Origin: Helicobacter bilis
GTDB taxonomy: Bacteria > Campylobacterota > Campylobacteria > Campylobacterales > Helicobacteraceae
DNA length: 63,336 nt
Direction of reading: 5' to 3'
NCBI RefSeq assembly: GCF_900198365.1
Contig: NZ_FZMS01000006.1
Span: 1 to 63,336 of the forward strand
The position numbers and the translations under genes were made by a program. The notes beneath the pieces are model-generated. The model was not told the DNA's origin and did not search any database. It worked only from the letters and a program-made list of their open reading frames with translations. Of this stretch, positions 8,494-17,933 are shown piece after piece; position 1 is the stretch's first letter; every line of letters begins with the position of its first letter.

Positions 8494-9228
8494 TTACATT
8501 ACAAGATTTTTTAGTTTGTTTTTAAAAAGCAAACCAAGAATCTCTTCTTCTTTGATTTGATTTGTATGGATTGTGCGTTTATGTTTTGTGCTTAAAATCT
8601 CACACAACTCCGCTATACATACAGGACAAACACGCAAGGGATGCTCATAAAAAAGCCTTGTATCTACGCCACTAGAACGCACTCGATAATCAAAGGCATT
8701 TTTTGTCGGCACACATACTTTTATTAATTCTTGTGATACTCTTTTTATTGATTCACACCGAATGAAATGCAAGTGCGGTGAATCTTGCTTTGCAAATGTG
8801 CGTTCATCAAGAACATAAATATAAGCAGTTGCCAAGTGAAGCTCTGCCCCAATGTATAACTCAAAAAATTTAGAATTGCTGTTAGATAAATCAATTTTCA
8901 TTCCTTTTTGCAAGGTTTCACTATCAAAAACACTTAAATTTGCTAAATGTTGTAATATTGTTTGTGTTTTGGAAAAAAGTTGCGAATCTTTTAATGATTT
9001 TTTTATCGCATGATTGCTTTGTGCTGTGCTTGTGATATTAGATTCTATATGAGTTTTTGTAGGGTGTTGCGTTTTAGTAGAATCTATTGTTTCAATAGAT
9101 TCTTTTTGTATGGGATTTTGGGTTAAATCCATGTTTGAATTTTGCAGTATGCTTGTATCTGGTATGACTATTGGCTTGATTGGATTTTGAAAGGTTTTTA
9201 GGAAAGCATGTTGTGCATTATCTTGCAT
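8494..9228 (-). CDS. Conserved hypothetical protein with a C-terminal Cys motif
   Basis: Not recognised. The protein of 244 residues has a low-complexity N-terminal half rich in Thr, Ser, Gln and Asn (about 1-85) and an ordered C-terminal half with hydrophobic strands (FFELYIGAELHLATAYIYVL). A cluster HFIRCESIK ... HPLRVCPVCIAEL supplies three Cys and could bind a metal, though one more ligand would be needed. There is no signal peptide or membrane segment. The ATG follows AAGGGAC. It heads the likely operon with the TM2 gene, rbfA and rimP. Confidence 0.6.
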   Translation of the reverse strand: MQDNAQHAFLKTFQNPIKPIVIPDTSILQNSNMDLTQNPIQKESIETIDSTKTQHPTKTHIESNITSTAQSNHAIKKSLKDSQLFSKTQTILQHLANLSVFDSETLQKGMKIDLSNSNSKFFELYIGAELHLATAYIYVLDERTFAKQDSPHLHFIRCESIKRVSQELIKVCVPTKNAFDYRVRSSGVDTRLFYEHPLRVCPVCIAELCEILSTKHKRTIHTNQIKEEEILGLLFKNKLKNLVM

Positions 9229-9410
9229 TATTCTAGTCCCTTTTGGTTGCGTGTTTTATAATTGTATATTTTGGTTAGCATTCTTTACCTTTAATTTTCT
9301 TAAAAGATTTTAGCTATCAAACATTACATAAAGTCTAAATTTTCATAAGACTACAAAAAACATGATATATAAAATAGATTCTATTTCTCAATGAAAATCT
9401 CATATATTTG

Positions 9411-9893
9411 TCATTTTGGTAATTGTAAAGACTCTATATTTGGTCTTTTTGCTTGATAGGGTGCGATCTCTTTTTCACTCATTTTTTTCCAAACAAGAGT
9501 TTTGCCAAATACGCCTTTTTTATCCTTACTTACACGCACTTTTAGCTTACCATTATCCCACTCTGCATTTACATGATAGGTTGTGCCATTTTGAAAGTTA
9601 TAGAGTTTACCATTATGATATTCATTATCTTCTTTATTATATGTAAGATTCCATAAAAAGACACTTCCACCGACTTTTCTATCGCGAAGCTTTGGATCGG
9701 GATTTTTCACATCATTGCCAGAATCTTTGCCACTTTTATTTGCAAAGCCCACACCATAAAATTTGCCATTTTTTTGAAAAATCTCAACATAAGATTCATC
9801 ATCTTTTGAAGGTATTGCATACACACCAGCAATATCACTTGCAAACAACACGGAGCTAAAACACAGCATAAAACAAGTTAGAAGAAAACGCAT
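9411..9893 (-). CDS. Exported DUF2147-family protein
   Basis: The protein of 160 residues has a clear signal peptide (MRFLLTCFMLCFSSVLFA, cleavage before SDIAGVY) and a periplasmic DUF2147-type beta domain: AGVYAIPSKDDESYVEIFQ, GKFYGVGF, then WNLTYNKEDNEYHNGKLYN and TLVWKK. Family members are small lipocalin-like periplasmic proteins of unknown role. AAAGG lies upstream of the ATG. It appears to stand alone. Confidence 0.75.
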   Translation of the reverse strand: MRFLLTCFMLCFSSVLFASDIAGVYAIPSKDDESYVEIFQKNGKFYGVGFANKSGKDSGNDVKNPDPKLRDRKVGGSVFLWNLTYNKEDNEYHNGKLYNFQNGTTYHVNAEWDNGKLKVRVSKDKKGVFGKTLVWKKMSEKEIAPYQAKRPNIESLQLPK

Positions 9894-9995
9894 AAAAAAC
9901 CTTTAATAGAATCTAGTAAAAATAGTTGAGATTGTAACATACAAAAAAACCATATTATAAATATGTCTTACTTTGTGATATATTTTGGAGAATCT

Positions 9996-10898
9996 CTATG
10001 TATCATGGCATAAAAACTCCATGACAGCCATGCGGATTTTCACACCATTTTGCACTTGTGTCAGCACCTTGCAACAAGGACTTGCTAATACATCATCATC
10101 AATATCAATGTTTCTATGCACAGGTCCGGGGTGCAGTACGACAATATCTCTTCCTTCAATTAAGTCTTTAGTAATACAGAATCTATTCGCATAATCTTTC
10201 AGGCTACCATAGATTTGCGTGTTATGCCGCTCTGTTTGTGTGCGTAATGCCATGATAATATCTACTTCATCAATCACATCTTTTAGGTCATGTGCAGTTT
10301 GCAATCGTGTTTTGTATAGAAAATGTGGCGGGGCTACTAGCACGACATTTATACCAAAACGAGTGAGTAACTCAATATTGCTATTTGCTACCCTTGAGTT
10401 TTTAATATCACCAACGATTGCCACCTTCTTACCTTTTAGCACAGATAACCCACGCAAACAATCATTATCGCCAAAATGATTTGCCATTGTGTAAAGGTCA
10501 AGCAGGGCTTGTGTCGGGTGTGCGTGTGCGCCATCACCCCCATTAATGATGGGGCAGGAAGTAAAATGTGCTAGAAAGTTAGGTGCGCCAGCACTTTTAT
10601 GTCGCACTATGATTCCATGTGGTTGCATAGCATTTAGCGTCGCAGCGGTATCTGCCATACTTTCACCCTTGGCAGTAGAGCTTTTTGCTACATCAAGGCT
10701 TATGACTTCCCCACCAAGATTCTTAATGGCGATTGCAAAGCTACTTAATGTGCGAGTGGAGTTTTCAAAAAATATGGTAATAAATCGTTTATTTTTTAGC
10801 GTTTCTCTATTGTCAGTCATGGCTGCAGTGCGTTCAAATATATGCTTAATCTCTTCTACATGTAAATCAGTGGTTTGTATGAGATGCCTTATACTCAT
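9996..10898 (-). CDS. pyrB: Aspartate carbamoyltransferase catalytic subunit PyrB
   Basis: Condenses carbamoyl phosphate and aspartate in pyrimidine synthesis. The 300 residues carry all expected motifs: carbamoyl-phosphate loop FFENSTRT (about 44-51), [35 protein letters not shown] and the C-terminal [21 protein letters not shown] precedes the ATG. No pyrI regulatory subunit is adjacent, normal for this group. pyrC lies far away at 57213, so the pathway is dispersed. Confidence 0.95.
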   Translation of the reverse strand: MSIRHLIQTTDLHVEEIKHIFERTAAMTDNRETLKNKRFITIFFENSTRTLSSFAIAIKNLGGEVISLDVAKSSTAKGESMADTAATLNAMQPHGIIVRHKSAGAPNFLAHFTSCPIINGGDGAHAHPTQALLDLYTMANHFGDNDCLRGLSVLKGKKVAIVGDIKNSRVANSNIELLTRFGINVVLVAPPHFLYKTRLQTAHDLKDVIDEVDIIMALRTQTERHNTQIYGSLKDYANRFCITKDLIEGRDIVVLHPGPVHRNIDIDDDVLASPCCKVLTQVQNGVKIRMAVMEFLCHDT

Positions 10899-10944
10899 GT
10901 TTTACCTTAAAGTGTAATTTAGCTAAGTATTATAACAAATTTGC

Positions 10945-10950
10945 TAGAAT
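10945..10950 (+). promoter_or_regulatory. -10-like box of the lipoprotein gene
   Basis: TTGCTAGAAT 31 bases before the lipoprotein start at 10981 resembles an extended -10. The spacer to divergent pyrB is under 90 bases, so both genes must be driven from here. Confidence 0.35.
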
Positions 10951-10980
10951 ACGCAGTAAATCTTTATATGAAAGCCATGT

Positions 10981-11481
10981 ATGCGGATAGTTTTTAGGAA
11001 TCTTTTATTATTGTTTTGTGTGTTGTGTTTTGGTTGCTCATCATATTTCTCAAAGTCTGAATTTTTAGATACGCCGACTGAGCTATTAGCACAAAATAGT
11101 CGCATGGTTTTACTTTCAGGTGTTGATGAAAAGCTAAAGATTGCCGCGAGATTAACGCATTTAAACAGCCTTGATAGTAGCATTTATAATGGTAGGGAAT
11201 ACTTTTTTTTAGAGATATTTAACGATGATGAATATGTTATAGTCCCAGATTCTATGCAGCTTAGCATGTTTGGCAGAAAGCCCTTGTGGATACGCCCGGT
11301 AGAAGCTAGAGAGTTTGATGACTTACTCACTTTATATAATAATCTATCTAATGGCTATCTCATTGCGTTTAGATACCCATCTGTTTTTGAAAAAAAGAAC
11401 ATGAAAATAGAGCTTAATATAGAGACCTTTAAACCAGCAGTATTTGACTTTTCATATATTATATTGGATTCAAAGTTGTGA
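10981..11481 (+). CDS. Putative lipoprotein of unknown function
   Basis: The protein of 166 residues has a lipoprotein signal (MRIVFRNLLLLFCVLCFGCS): a charged start, a hydrophobic core and a Cys in a lipobox (CFG-C), suggesting processing by signal peptidase II and membrane anchoring. The mature part has mixed alpha/beta character with no motif I recognise. The start is accepted because the signal begins immediately, although the ribosome site is weak. It lies between pyrB (divergent) and hypC. Confidence 0.7.
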   Translation: MRIVFRNLLLLFCVLCFGCSSYFSKSEFLDTPTELLAQNSRMVLLSGVDEKLKIAARLTHLNSLDSSIYNGREYFFLEIFNDDEYVIVPDSMQLSMFGRKPLWIRPVEAREFDDLLTLYNNLSNGYLIAFRYPSVFEKKNMKIELNIETFKPAVFDFSYIILDSKL

Positions 11482-11678
11482 ATTTACATGATTTTTATGA
11501 GATTCTGTGTATAAATAATTTGAAATCAAATGACATAATATTTTGCTTTCATTATAGGGAATACTTTAGTTCTATATTTTATTGCGACATGGATTTTAGT
11601 TTGTCAATGCAAGAATTATTTAATGGCAAAGTTTCTATTTGTATGGTTTTAAGTGGCATATTATTCTTATTATGTTAG
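11478..11678 (+). CDS. Small possible gene overlapping the lipoprotein end
   Basis: A 66-codon frame starting with GTG, overlapping the last four bases of the lipoprotein gene. It has no ribosome site of its own, an unusual composition and no recognisable domain; the end (MVLSGILFLLC) is hydrophobic. It could be translated by coupling but may equally be chance. Listed for completeness only. Confidence 0.2.
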   Translation: MNLHDFYEILCINNLKSNDIIFCFHYREYFSSIFYCDMDFSLSMQELFNGKVSICMVLSGILFLLC

Positions 11679-11716
11679 CATTATGATTTTGAAAGATTCT
11701 GTCTCAAGGAAGTAAT

Positions 11717-11992
11717 ATGTGCTTAGCAATCCCCTCTAAAGTCATAAGCATAAATAAAGAAACAAATATGGCAACACTTGATACACTTGGAGTGCAGCGT
11801 GAGGCAAGCCTTGATTTAATGCAGGATAATGTGGCTATCGGCGATTTTGTCTTACTGCATGTTGGCTATGTTATGGGTAAAATTGATGAAGAAGATGCGA
11901 TTGAGAGTCTAAAACTCTATGCAGAAATGCTAGCAGCCATGCAGGAAGAAGATGAAGAGCGACTTATGCTAGAAAAGGCAAATGGATTGTGA
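11717..11992 (+). CDS. hypC: Hydrogenase maturation chaperone HypC
   Basis: Small chaperone that carries the Fe(CN)2CO precursor with HypD and delivers it to the [NiFe]-hydrogenase large subunit. The 91 residues start with the required MCLAIPSKV, whose Cys2 is essential, and include ASLDLMQDNVAIGDFVLLHVGYVM, the family core. AAGGA lies ahead of the ATG. The usual partners hypB and hypD are not in view, so the cluster is dispersed. Confidence 0.93.
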   Translation: MCLAIPSKVISINKETNMATLDTLGVQREASLDLMQDNVAIGDFVLLHVGYVMGKIDEEDAIESLKLYAEMLAAMQEEDEERLMLEKANGL

Positions 11993-12551
11993 GTAGCACT
12001 TCATTTAGATTAGTTTATTTGAGGCTCTAGAGTATTTACGCTTGTGATGCTAAACATTAAACAGGATGCGTTCATGTTAAAGATTAGATTCTTCTATAAA
12101 CCTGTAGTATTAGGCGTAAGGCAAATCTATATTCAGTATTTACCTAGCACTATATTCCACACCTCAAACCATCCAAATAATCATGCTTCGAACATCCGAT
12201 ACCCCCCCCTATTTTTTGAAACACTCTTGGTATGCTAGAAATGTTTTAAAAAATAAGCAAAGGAAGATGGGATGCTGAAAAAATAATTAGTGTGTAGCGT
12301 TTTAGCTTAAAATGGAGGCCGTGGTTACATAATTATAAACGATGTGTATGGGATTTGTTGAATCTTAACCGTGTAAAATTAAAGAATATGGGAATATGAT
12401 ATACTAACAACTATTATACTAGGGCTTACGAGTAGCGGTGTATGTTTTTTAGCGATATTGGAGTTTTTTGTAGATAGCGGAGCGATGAATTTCTAGAATA
12501 TTGGCTGATTGGGATTCCAAGCCCACAAAAATCTAACTTGCCTTATAAGCT
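11993..12551. other. 559-base region without a convincing gene
   Basis: Only a dubious 64-codon frame (12044-12238) exists here, with no ribosome site and no family resemblance. It ends beside a C8 run at 12202-12209, so it might be the remains of a phase-variable gene. The remainder has scattered stops in all frames. I see no repeat or RNA gene. Confidence 0.4.
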
Positions 12552-13265
12552 TTAGGCTTGCATAAACTCTCTCACAAGTCTCTCAATCTTTGGAGCAGCA
12601 CTCACAGCAGATTCTATAAAGCACATACTAAAATACTCATCAAACCAGCTAGATTCTAAGTTATTTAATACACTCTTTTTTGCGTATTGGCTAAATTGTG
12701 CGACATTTAGCACTTCCCCACTTGTGCCAATGCAGACAAATAAGCTATTATCCGCCGCCCTTAGTCTCTCTAGCTCCCTATCTAGCAGGGCATAGTTTGG
12801 GGCATATTCGCTAAACATTACAATATTATGCCGCAAAGATTCTTCCCCACAAGATTCACATATAAGTTTTGGCATAGCCACATAGCCGATATTTGTAATA
12901 GTTTCGCAAGATTCACAACGCACTTCAGGTAAGAATCCGTGCAAATGAATGACATCTTTACACCCAGCCAGCTCTAATAAATCATCTACATTTTGTGTAA
13001 TAACCACTATTTCTTTTGGATATTTTGCCTTAAGATTTGCTATCATCTTATGTGCGGCGTTTGGGGCGACTTGCCCTAATTGTATCCGCCTTTTATCATA
13101 GAAATCTAGCACCTTTTTTCTATCCTTAGCAAAACCACTCGCACTACATACTTCCATAATGTCAAACTCTTCCCATAAGCCATCATTATCACGGAAAGTC
13201 CGTAATCCACTCTCCGCACTAAGTCCAGCTCCGCTAAATATCATCACTCGTTTAGAATCTTTCAT
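12552..13265 (-). CDS. cobB: NAD-dependent protein deacylase (Sir2/CobB type)
   Basis: Removes acyl groups from lysines using NAD+. The 237 residues carry the sirtuin signature SGAGLSAESGLRTFR (11-25), TQNVDDLLELAG with catalytic-type HLHGFLPE downstream, and a zinc module of two CESC pairs. The FYDKRR segment supplies the Tyr-x-x-Arg pair that marks class III sirtuins able to take succinyl or malonyl groups, as in E. coli CobB. The usual VVFGE is replaced by IVMFSEYAP, a variant that may affect activity. AAAGGGG precedes the ATG. Confidence 0.88.
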   Translation of the reverse strand: MKDSKRVMIFSGAGLSAESGLRTFRDNDGLWEEFDIMEVCSASGFAKDRKKVLDFYDKRRIQLGQVAPNAAHKMIANLKAKYPKEIVVITQNVDDLLELAGCKDVIHLHGFLPEVRCESCETITNIGYVAMPKLICESCGEESLRHNIVMFSEYAPNYALLDRELERLRAADNSLFVCIGTSGEVLNVAQFSQYAKKSVLNNLESSWFDEYFSMCFIESAVSAAPKIERLVREFMQA

Positions 13266-13411
13266 ATTACCCCTTTTGCCTTAATAAAAAGTTGAGTTCT
13301 ATTTTCTTATTATTTTGAGATAAAGTAAAAACTTTTTTCTATACTCAATGCTTCATTACGCTCAATGCAACAAGACACTTAGAATCTAATCCCTACAACC
13401 TATATTTATTT

Positions 13412-14476
13412 TCACTCAATATAAGATTCTAAAAGCGGCATACCACCTTGTATATCCTTACTAAAAGTTTTGCCAAGTATGGAATCTAGCTTTAATGGCG
13501 ACATGCCAAAACAAGGTCTCACACATGCAATATTCTCAAGGCTTATTATCTCTCCAGCCTTAACATCTTTTGAGACAAACAGGCTACGCCCAAAGTTTCG
13601 CCCCTTTTTCTCTTTAGAATCTATATGAGATTCTATAATGGGTAGCAATCCTCTCTCTTTATCACACATTTTAGAACCTGTATCACAGAAATCTTTTGCT
13701 AACTCACAAATATCACGCACGCTATTTACCATAAGGCTAAATTCATTCACATCAAGGCTAAATGCACTATCCACACCACCTAAATTCTTATCTAAAATAA
13801 AATGCTTTTCAATCACACTCACACCACAGAGTGTCGCCATAAGTGGCACACTAATGCCTAGAGTATGATCTGATAAACCAACCTTTACATTATAGCTTTT
13901 CCATTGCTCTTTTATTGCTTGAATATTTGTGAGTTTTGCATCACTCAATGCGGCAGGGTATGCGGATATGCAATAAAGAAGTGTGATAGATTCATTATCC
14001 TTTAGAATCTCTAAAGCATTTTGTATCTCATCATCATTTGCTATTCCAAGTGAAAGAATCACGGGCTTTTTTGTCGCTGCTACTGCCTTTAAAAGTGGGG
14101 TGTGCATGACTTCAAAGCTTGCGATTTTATAGATAGGGCAGTTTAGATTTTCTAAAAACTCCACCCCTTCCACACTAAAAGGTGTGCTAAAAGATTCTAA
14201 ACCTAAAGTATGTGCTAGGCTAAATATCTCTTTATGCCACTCCCATGGCATTTGTGCGTCTTCATAAAGCTCCCATAAATATGAATCTTTCCATAATCCA
14301 TCATTAATCTTAAAATACTCATTTTTATAAGGCAGGGTAAGGCAGCTTGGCTTATATGTCTGCACCTTTATTGCATTTGCACCTGTTTTTGCGATGGCTT
14401 CTACACTTTTTAGGGCAATGTCTAGGCTTTGATTGTGATTTGCACTAAGCTCTGCGATAATAAATGGCGTTTGCAT
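13412..14476 (-). CDS. pseI: Pseudaminic acid synthase PseI
   Basis: Condenses the 6-deoxy-AltdiNAc sugar with phosphoenolpyruvate to give pseudaminic acid, the nonulosonate that decorates flagellins in Campylobacter and Helicobacter. The 354 residues have a NeuB-type TIM barrel (FIIAELSANHNQSLDIAL, ANAIKVQTYKP, STPFSVEGVEFLE, KIASFEVMH, GLSDHTLGI, EKHFILDKNLGGVDSAFSL) and a C-terminal SAF antifreeze-like domain (GRSLFVSKDVKAGEIIS ... GMSPLKLDSILGK). GGAGATTAC precedes the ATG. I choose PseI over NeuB or LegI from the barrel motifs and host group. No other pse genes are in the window. Confidence 0.85.
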   Translation of the reverse strand: MQTPFIIAELSANHNQSLDIALKSVEAIAKTGANAIKVQTYKPSCLTLPYKNEYFKINDGLWKDSYLWELYEDAQMPWEWHKEIFSLAHTLGLESFSTPFSVEGVEFLENLNCPIYKIASFEVMHTPLLKAVAATKKPVILSLGIANDDEIQNALEILKDNESITLLYCISAYPAALSDAKLTNIQAIKEQWKSYNVKVGLSDHTLGISVPLMATLCGVSVIEKHFILDKNLGGVDSAFSLDVNEFSLMVNSVRDICELAKDFCDTGSKMCDKERGLLPIIESHIDSKEKKGRNFGRSLFVSKDVKAGEIISLENIACVRPCFGMSPLKLDSILGKTFSKDIQGGMPLLESYIE

Positions 14477-14671
14477 GTAATCTCCACATAACAGATTCTA
14501 TTCAGTATTGTAAGGAAAAATCTTTAAGTTCTTGTGATTTGTGCTTGTGATTTTAGAATCTCTTTGTATTGCTATGTTTAGATTTAGCACAAGATAAACT
14601 TAGAATAAAAGACAATAATTCACACAAATTTATGCTATAAAACATTTTCATTTTATATTTTAAGGTCAAGC

Positions 14672-15859
14672 ATGTTTCATAATAAATCTAGCATTTTTGC
14701 TTGGTTGCCCGTTTTGTGCGTTACTTTTGGTGCGTTTATCTTTAATACTTCGGAGTTTATACCTATTGGGCTTTTAGGTGCGATTGGCAATGACTTTTCT
14801 ATGAGTGATTCTGAAGTTGGGGTAATGCTAACTATCTATGCGTGGGTGGTAGCCCTTGCGTCCTTGCCGCTTATGCTCTATTTTGCACAAAGCAATCTTA
14901 AATCCCTTATGTTAGGCGTTATTTTTGTATTTGTGCTTAGTCATTTCATCTCTGCTTTAGCACAAAATTTCATTATGCTTGTAGCCTCTCGCATAGGCGT
15001 AGCCCTATCTCACGCACTCTTTTGGTCTATCGCCTCTGTTATGGCGGTGCGTGCTGCCCCAAAGGGTAAGCAAAGCAGTGCATTGGGCTTTGTGATTACA
15101 GGGAGTTCTCTTGCTATGATTGTGGGGCTGCCGCTTGGGCGTATGATAGGGCTGTATGTGGATTGGCGGGTGAGCTTTTTGTGTATTGGACTTGTGGCAT
15201 TATGCGTTGGCATTGCTTTCTGGCGGGTGTTTCCTACTATGCCAAATACGCAAAATATTTCGCTAAAAACGCTTCCTACACTTTTGCATAACAAGGCATT
15301 TATGAAGATTTGCTTTCTCACACTTGTATTTGTGAGCGGACATTTTAGTGCATATACTTATATTGAGCCATTTTTGGAGAATGTGGCTGGGTTTAGGGCT
15401 AATTCTGTTACTTTTATCTTGTGTTTGTTTGGGCTTATGGGTGTGGTAGGGAGTGTGCTATTTGCGAGATTCTATGAGAGATTTCATTTAGCCTTTGTGC
15501 GTCTTAGCCTTTTTGGTTTGGGTTTTAGTATGCTTTTATTGTATGTTGTGAGTGAATCTAGTCTAGCTACTACGCTACTTTGTGCGATATGGGGGCTGTG
15601 CTTTATGCTTTTTGGTGTGATTTTTCAATCACAAGTGATTGCTGCTGTGCCAAATGCTACGGCGGTGGCGATGAGTATTTATTCTGGTATTTTTAATGTC
15701 GGTATAGGCAGTGGGGCGTTGATTGGCGGCTTGGCATATACGCATTTTGGGATAGAATCTATTGGCTTTGTGGCAAGTGGGATATGTGCTTTCGCGGCGT
15801 TATATTTTGTGAGTGCTATGGGCTTTGCGAAAGTGTTTAGGAAGTTTAGGCGAGTGTAG
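14672..15859 (+). CDS. sotB: MFS sugar-efflux type transporter (SotB-like)
   Basis: Major facilitator of 395 residues with about 12 membrane helices. N-terminal FGAFIFNTSEFIPIGLLGAI and LTIYAWVVALASLPLML are characteristic of the SotB/AraJ/YdeA branch, which exports sugars or arabinose; substrates in this organism are unknown. The cytoplasmic motif around SRIGVALSHALFWSI matches the branch. AAGG lies before the ATG and a TATAAA box lies about 35 bases upstream. Its stop codon directly abuts the stop of lspA on the other strand with no base between. Confidence 0.82.
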   Translation: MFHNKSSIFAWLPVLCVTFGAFIFNTSEFIPIGLLGAIGNDFSMSDSEVGVMLTIYAWVVALASLPLMLYFAQSNLKSLMLGVIFVFVLSHFISALAQNFIMLVASRIGVALSHALFWSIASVMAVRAAPKGKQSSALGFVITGSSLAMIVGLPLGRMIGLYVDWRVSFLCIGLVALCVGIAFWRVFPTMPNTQNISLKTLPTLLHNKAFMKICFLTLVFVSGHFSAYTYIEPFLENVAGFRANSVTFILCLFGLMGVVGSVLFARFYERFHLAFVRLSLFGLGFSMLLLYVVSESSLATTLLCAIWGLCFMLFGVIFQSQVIAAVPNATAVAMSIYSGIFNVGIGSGALIGGLAYTHFGIESIGFVASGICAFAALYFVSAMGFAKVFRKFRRV

Positions 15860-16339
15860 CTATTTTTTCTTTTTATGTAAAAGTAAAGTTTGCAAGATAA
15901 AAAGGGCAATACCGCAATCAATGATAATATCAGCAAAATTAAATATAGGAAAGTCAAACTTATAATGCCAATAGATATAATCCACAACACCGCCATGTAA
16001 GAATCTATCAAGTATATTTGAAGTCCCACCTGCAAGCATAAGCGAAAAAGCAATATAATGCTGTTTAAAAAGATCTTTTTGTGCGAATAAGATTCCAACA
16101 ATAAGGGCTATAAGACCTACCTGTATGTATTTTAGCCATTCCCCAAGCCATGTAAAAAATGAGAAAGCAACACCTGTGTTAAAGACAAGAGCGATAGAAA
16201 TTACCGGCATATCAGCAATCATTACAAAATCATGCAAACTTTGTGGCTGTGCGATATAAATCATTGTGTATTTTATAGCTTGGTCTAGGGCTACAAGGAA
16301 AAGAAAAAGTATGCTAAAGTGTCGTATTTGCTTTGACAT
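15860..16339 (-). CDS. lspA: Lipoprotein signal peptidase LspA
   Basis: Inner-membrane aspartyl protease that cleaves prolipoprotein signal peptides. The 159 residues span four membrane segments with the two catalytic regions GGTSNILDR and FNFADIIIDCG (catalytic Asp in each), plus NTGVAFSF. AAGGTTT lies upstream of the start. At least two lipoproteins in this window (10981 and 53929) would be its substrates. Convergent with sotB, zero-spaced. Confidence 0.93.
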   Translation of the reverse strand: MSKQIRHFSILFLFLVALDQAIKYTMIYIAQPQSLHDFVMIADMPVISIALVFNTGVAFSFFTWLGEWLKYIQVGLIALIVGILFAQKDLFKQHYIAFSLMLAGGTSNILDRFLHGGVVDYIYWHYKFDFPIFNFADIIIDCGIALFILQTLLLHKKKK

Positions 16340-16607
16340 ATTAAAACCTTATGTGAATCTAAAATAAAAGCGGCATTGTAGCAAAATGATATAAATATGT
16401 CTTTGTAGTTTTGGAAGCCATGTCTCTGCAAAATAAATACAATGGTAGAATAATCGAATATGGAGGCTAGGACCAAGGCAAACTCAATCAAAATGATTTG
16501 TTTTTCAAAAGTTAAACATATGAAGCTATATTAAATTTTTGTTTGATAAGTCGGTATAGTCCATAAAGGATATCACACAACCCTTTTATTTTTTGACATC
16601 TTCTCTC

Positions 16608-16638
16608 TTGACAAACACTAGGTGTTAGGCTTTATAAT
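16608..16638 (+). promoter_or_regulatory. Promoter with an internal palindrome ahead of the alcohol dehydrogenase
   Basis: TTGACA (16608-16613) and TATAAT (16633-16638) flank a perfect small palindrome, AACAC-TAG-GTGTT (16614-16626). A dyad between -35 and -10 is a typical repressor operator position, for example for MarR/HxlR-type regulators. Spacing is 19 bases, slightly long. The regulator is not in this window. Confidence 0.45.
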
Positions 16639-16742
16639 ATCGCTCTTAAAGATTTTATGTGTTTGTCTAAACCAGCTTGTTAGCATTTTTCATAGACAGA
16701 TATTATAGAATCTTAGCTATTTTACTACCCAAAGGAATTTTT

Positions 16743-17837
16743 ATGCTTTTAGAAGAAAACTTAGCCCAAGCAAACAATGGGCAAAAAATCACCGCAAAAG
16801 GCTATGCGATTACGCATAAAGATGACACATTTAAGCCATTTCACTTCACTCGCCACGCAATGGGGGCGAATGATATTTTACTTGAGATTCTCTATGCTGG
16901 AATCTGCCATAGCGATATACACTCCGCTAGAAGTGAATGGAAAGAGGGAATCTATCCTATGGTCCCCGGGCACGAGATAGCCGGGCGTGTGGTGGCTGTA
17001 GGTAAAAATGTGAGTAAGTTTAAGATTGGCGATTATGCGGGGGTTGGCTGTATGGTGAATTCCTGTGGGGAGTGTAGTGCTTGCAAGCAGAGTCAAGAGC
17101 AGTTTTGCGAGAATGGCAAGGCGGTTTTTACCTATGACTGCCTTGATTGCTTCCACGATAATGCCCCAACTTATGGAGGCTACTCAAATAATATCGTTGT
17201 GAGTGAAAACTTTGCGATACAAGTGCCGCAAAATGCCCCACTAGAGAAGATCGCCCCACTGCTTTGTGCTGGGATCACCACTTATAGCCCCTTAAAATTT
17301 AGCAAAGTAAAAAGGGGCGATAAGGTCGCAGTAGCGGGATTTGGCGGACTTGGGCTTATGGCGGTGAAATACGCCCTGTATCTTGGGGCGGAAGTGAGTG
17401 TCTTTGCACGAAATACACTTAAGGCTCAAGTTGCTAAGAATCTAGGCGTGAAAGCCCTTTACACAAGTGCGAGTGAATGCAAAGAGCGATTTGATTTTAT
17501 CATCTCTACCATTCCTACGGCTTATGATGTCAATAGCTATGTGGATTTGCTGAAATTTGGCGGTGAGATGGCGATTGTGGGGCTGCCGCCTGTGGAGCTA
17601 AAAACGCATATTGATGTAACAAGGCTTGTTTTTTCTGCGGGGAAAAAGGTGTATGGCTCGCTTATTGGCGGCATAAAAGAGACGCAAGAAATGCTAGATA
17701 TTTCCGTGCAGCAGGGAATCTACCCTGAAGTAGAAATTATTAGTGTAAATGACATTGACAAAGCATATAGCAATCTTACAAACGGCAAGGCAAAATTCCG
17801 CTATGTGATTGATATGGGAAGCTTGGAGGGGGAGTAA
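16743..17837 (+). CDS. Zinc-dependent alcohol dehydrogenase, cinnamyl-alcohol type (NADP)
   Basis: Medium-chain dehydrogenase/reductase, probably reducing aldehydes with NADPH. The 364-residue protein shows catalytic zinc ligands in GICHSDIHS and the GHEIAGRVVAVG segment, structural-zinc cysteines NSCGECSACKQSQEQFCENG, the CAD-type CAGITTYSPLK and the dinucleotide fold VAGFGGLGLMAVKYA. I start it at 16743 (MLLEENLAQ) because AAGGAAT is well placed there, not at the longer upstream frame. H. pylori has a similar enzyme acting on cinnamyl and benzyl aldehydes. The palindrome upstream suggests inducible expression. Confidence 0.85.
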   Translation: MLLEENLAQANNGQKITAKGYAITHKDDTFKPFHFTRHAMGANDILLEILYAGICHSDIHSARSEWKEGIYPMVPGHEIAGRVVAVGKNVSKFKIGDYAGVGCMVNSCGECSACKQSQEQFCENGKAVFTYDCLDCFHDNAPTYGGYSNNIVVSENFAIQVPQNAPLEKIAPLLCAGITTYSPLKFSKVKRGDKVAVAGFGGLGLMAVKYALYLGAEVSVFARNTLKAQVAKNLGVKALYTSASECKERFDFIISTIPTAYDVNSYVDLLKFGGEMAIVGLPPVELKTHIDVTRLVFSAGKKVYGSLIGGIKETQEMLDISVQQGIYPEVEIISVNDIDKAYSNLTNGKAKFRYVIDMGSLEGE

Positions 17838-17933
17838 TTTTAGTAGATTTTAATTCTCCGTTTAGACGGGCTATCTCATATACCCATAACCCACATAGAT
17901 TTGACAGGAAATCTAGCTAGATTCTAATACTTT

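Noticed and set aside
12044-12238. 64-codon frame after hypC
   Set aside because: No ribosome site, odd composition and no family resemblance; it runs into a C8 tract. Kept only as part of a gene-free region.
15850-15870. Terminator between sotB and lspA
   Set aside because: The two stop codons abut to give TAGCTA, but no hairpin of useful length is present.
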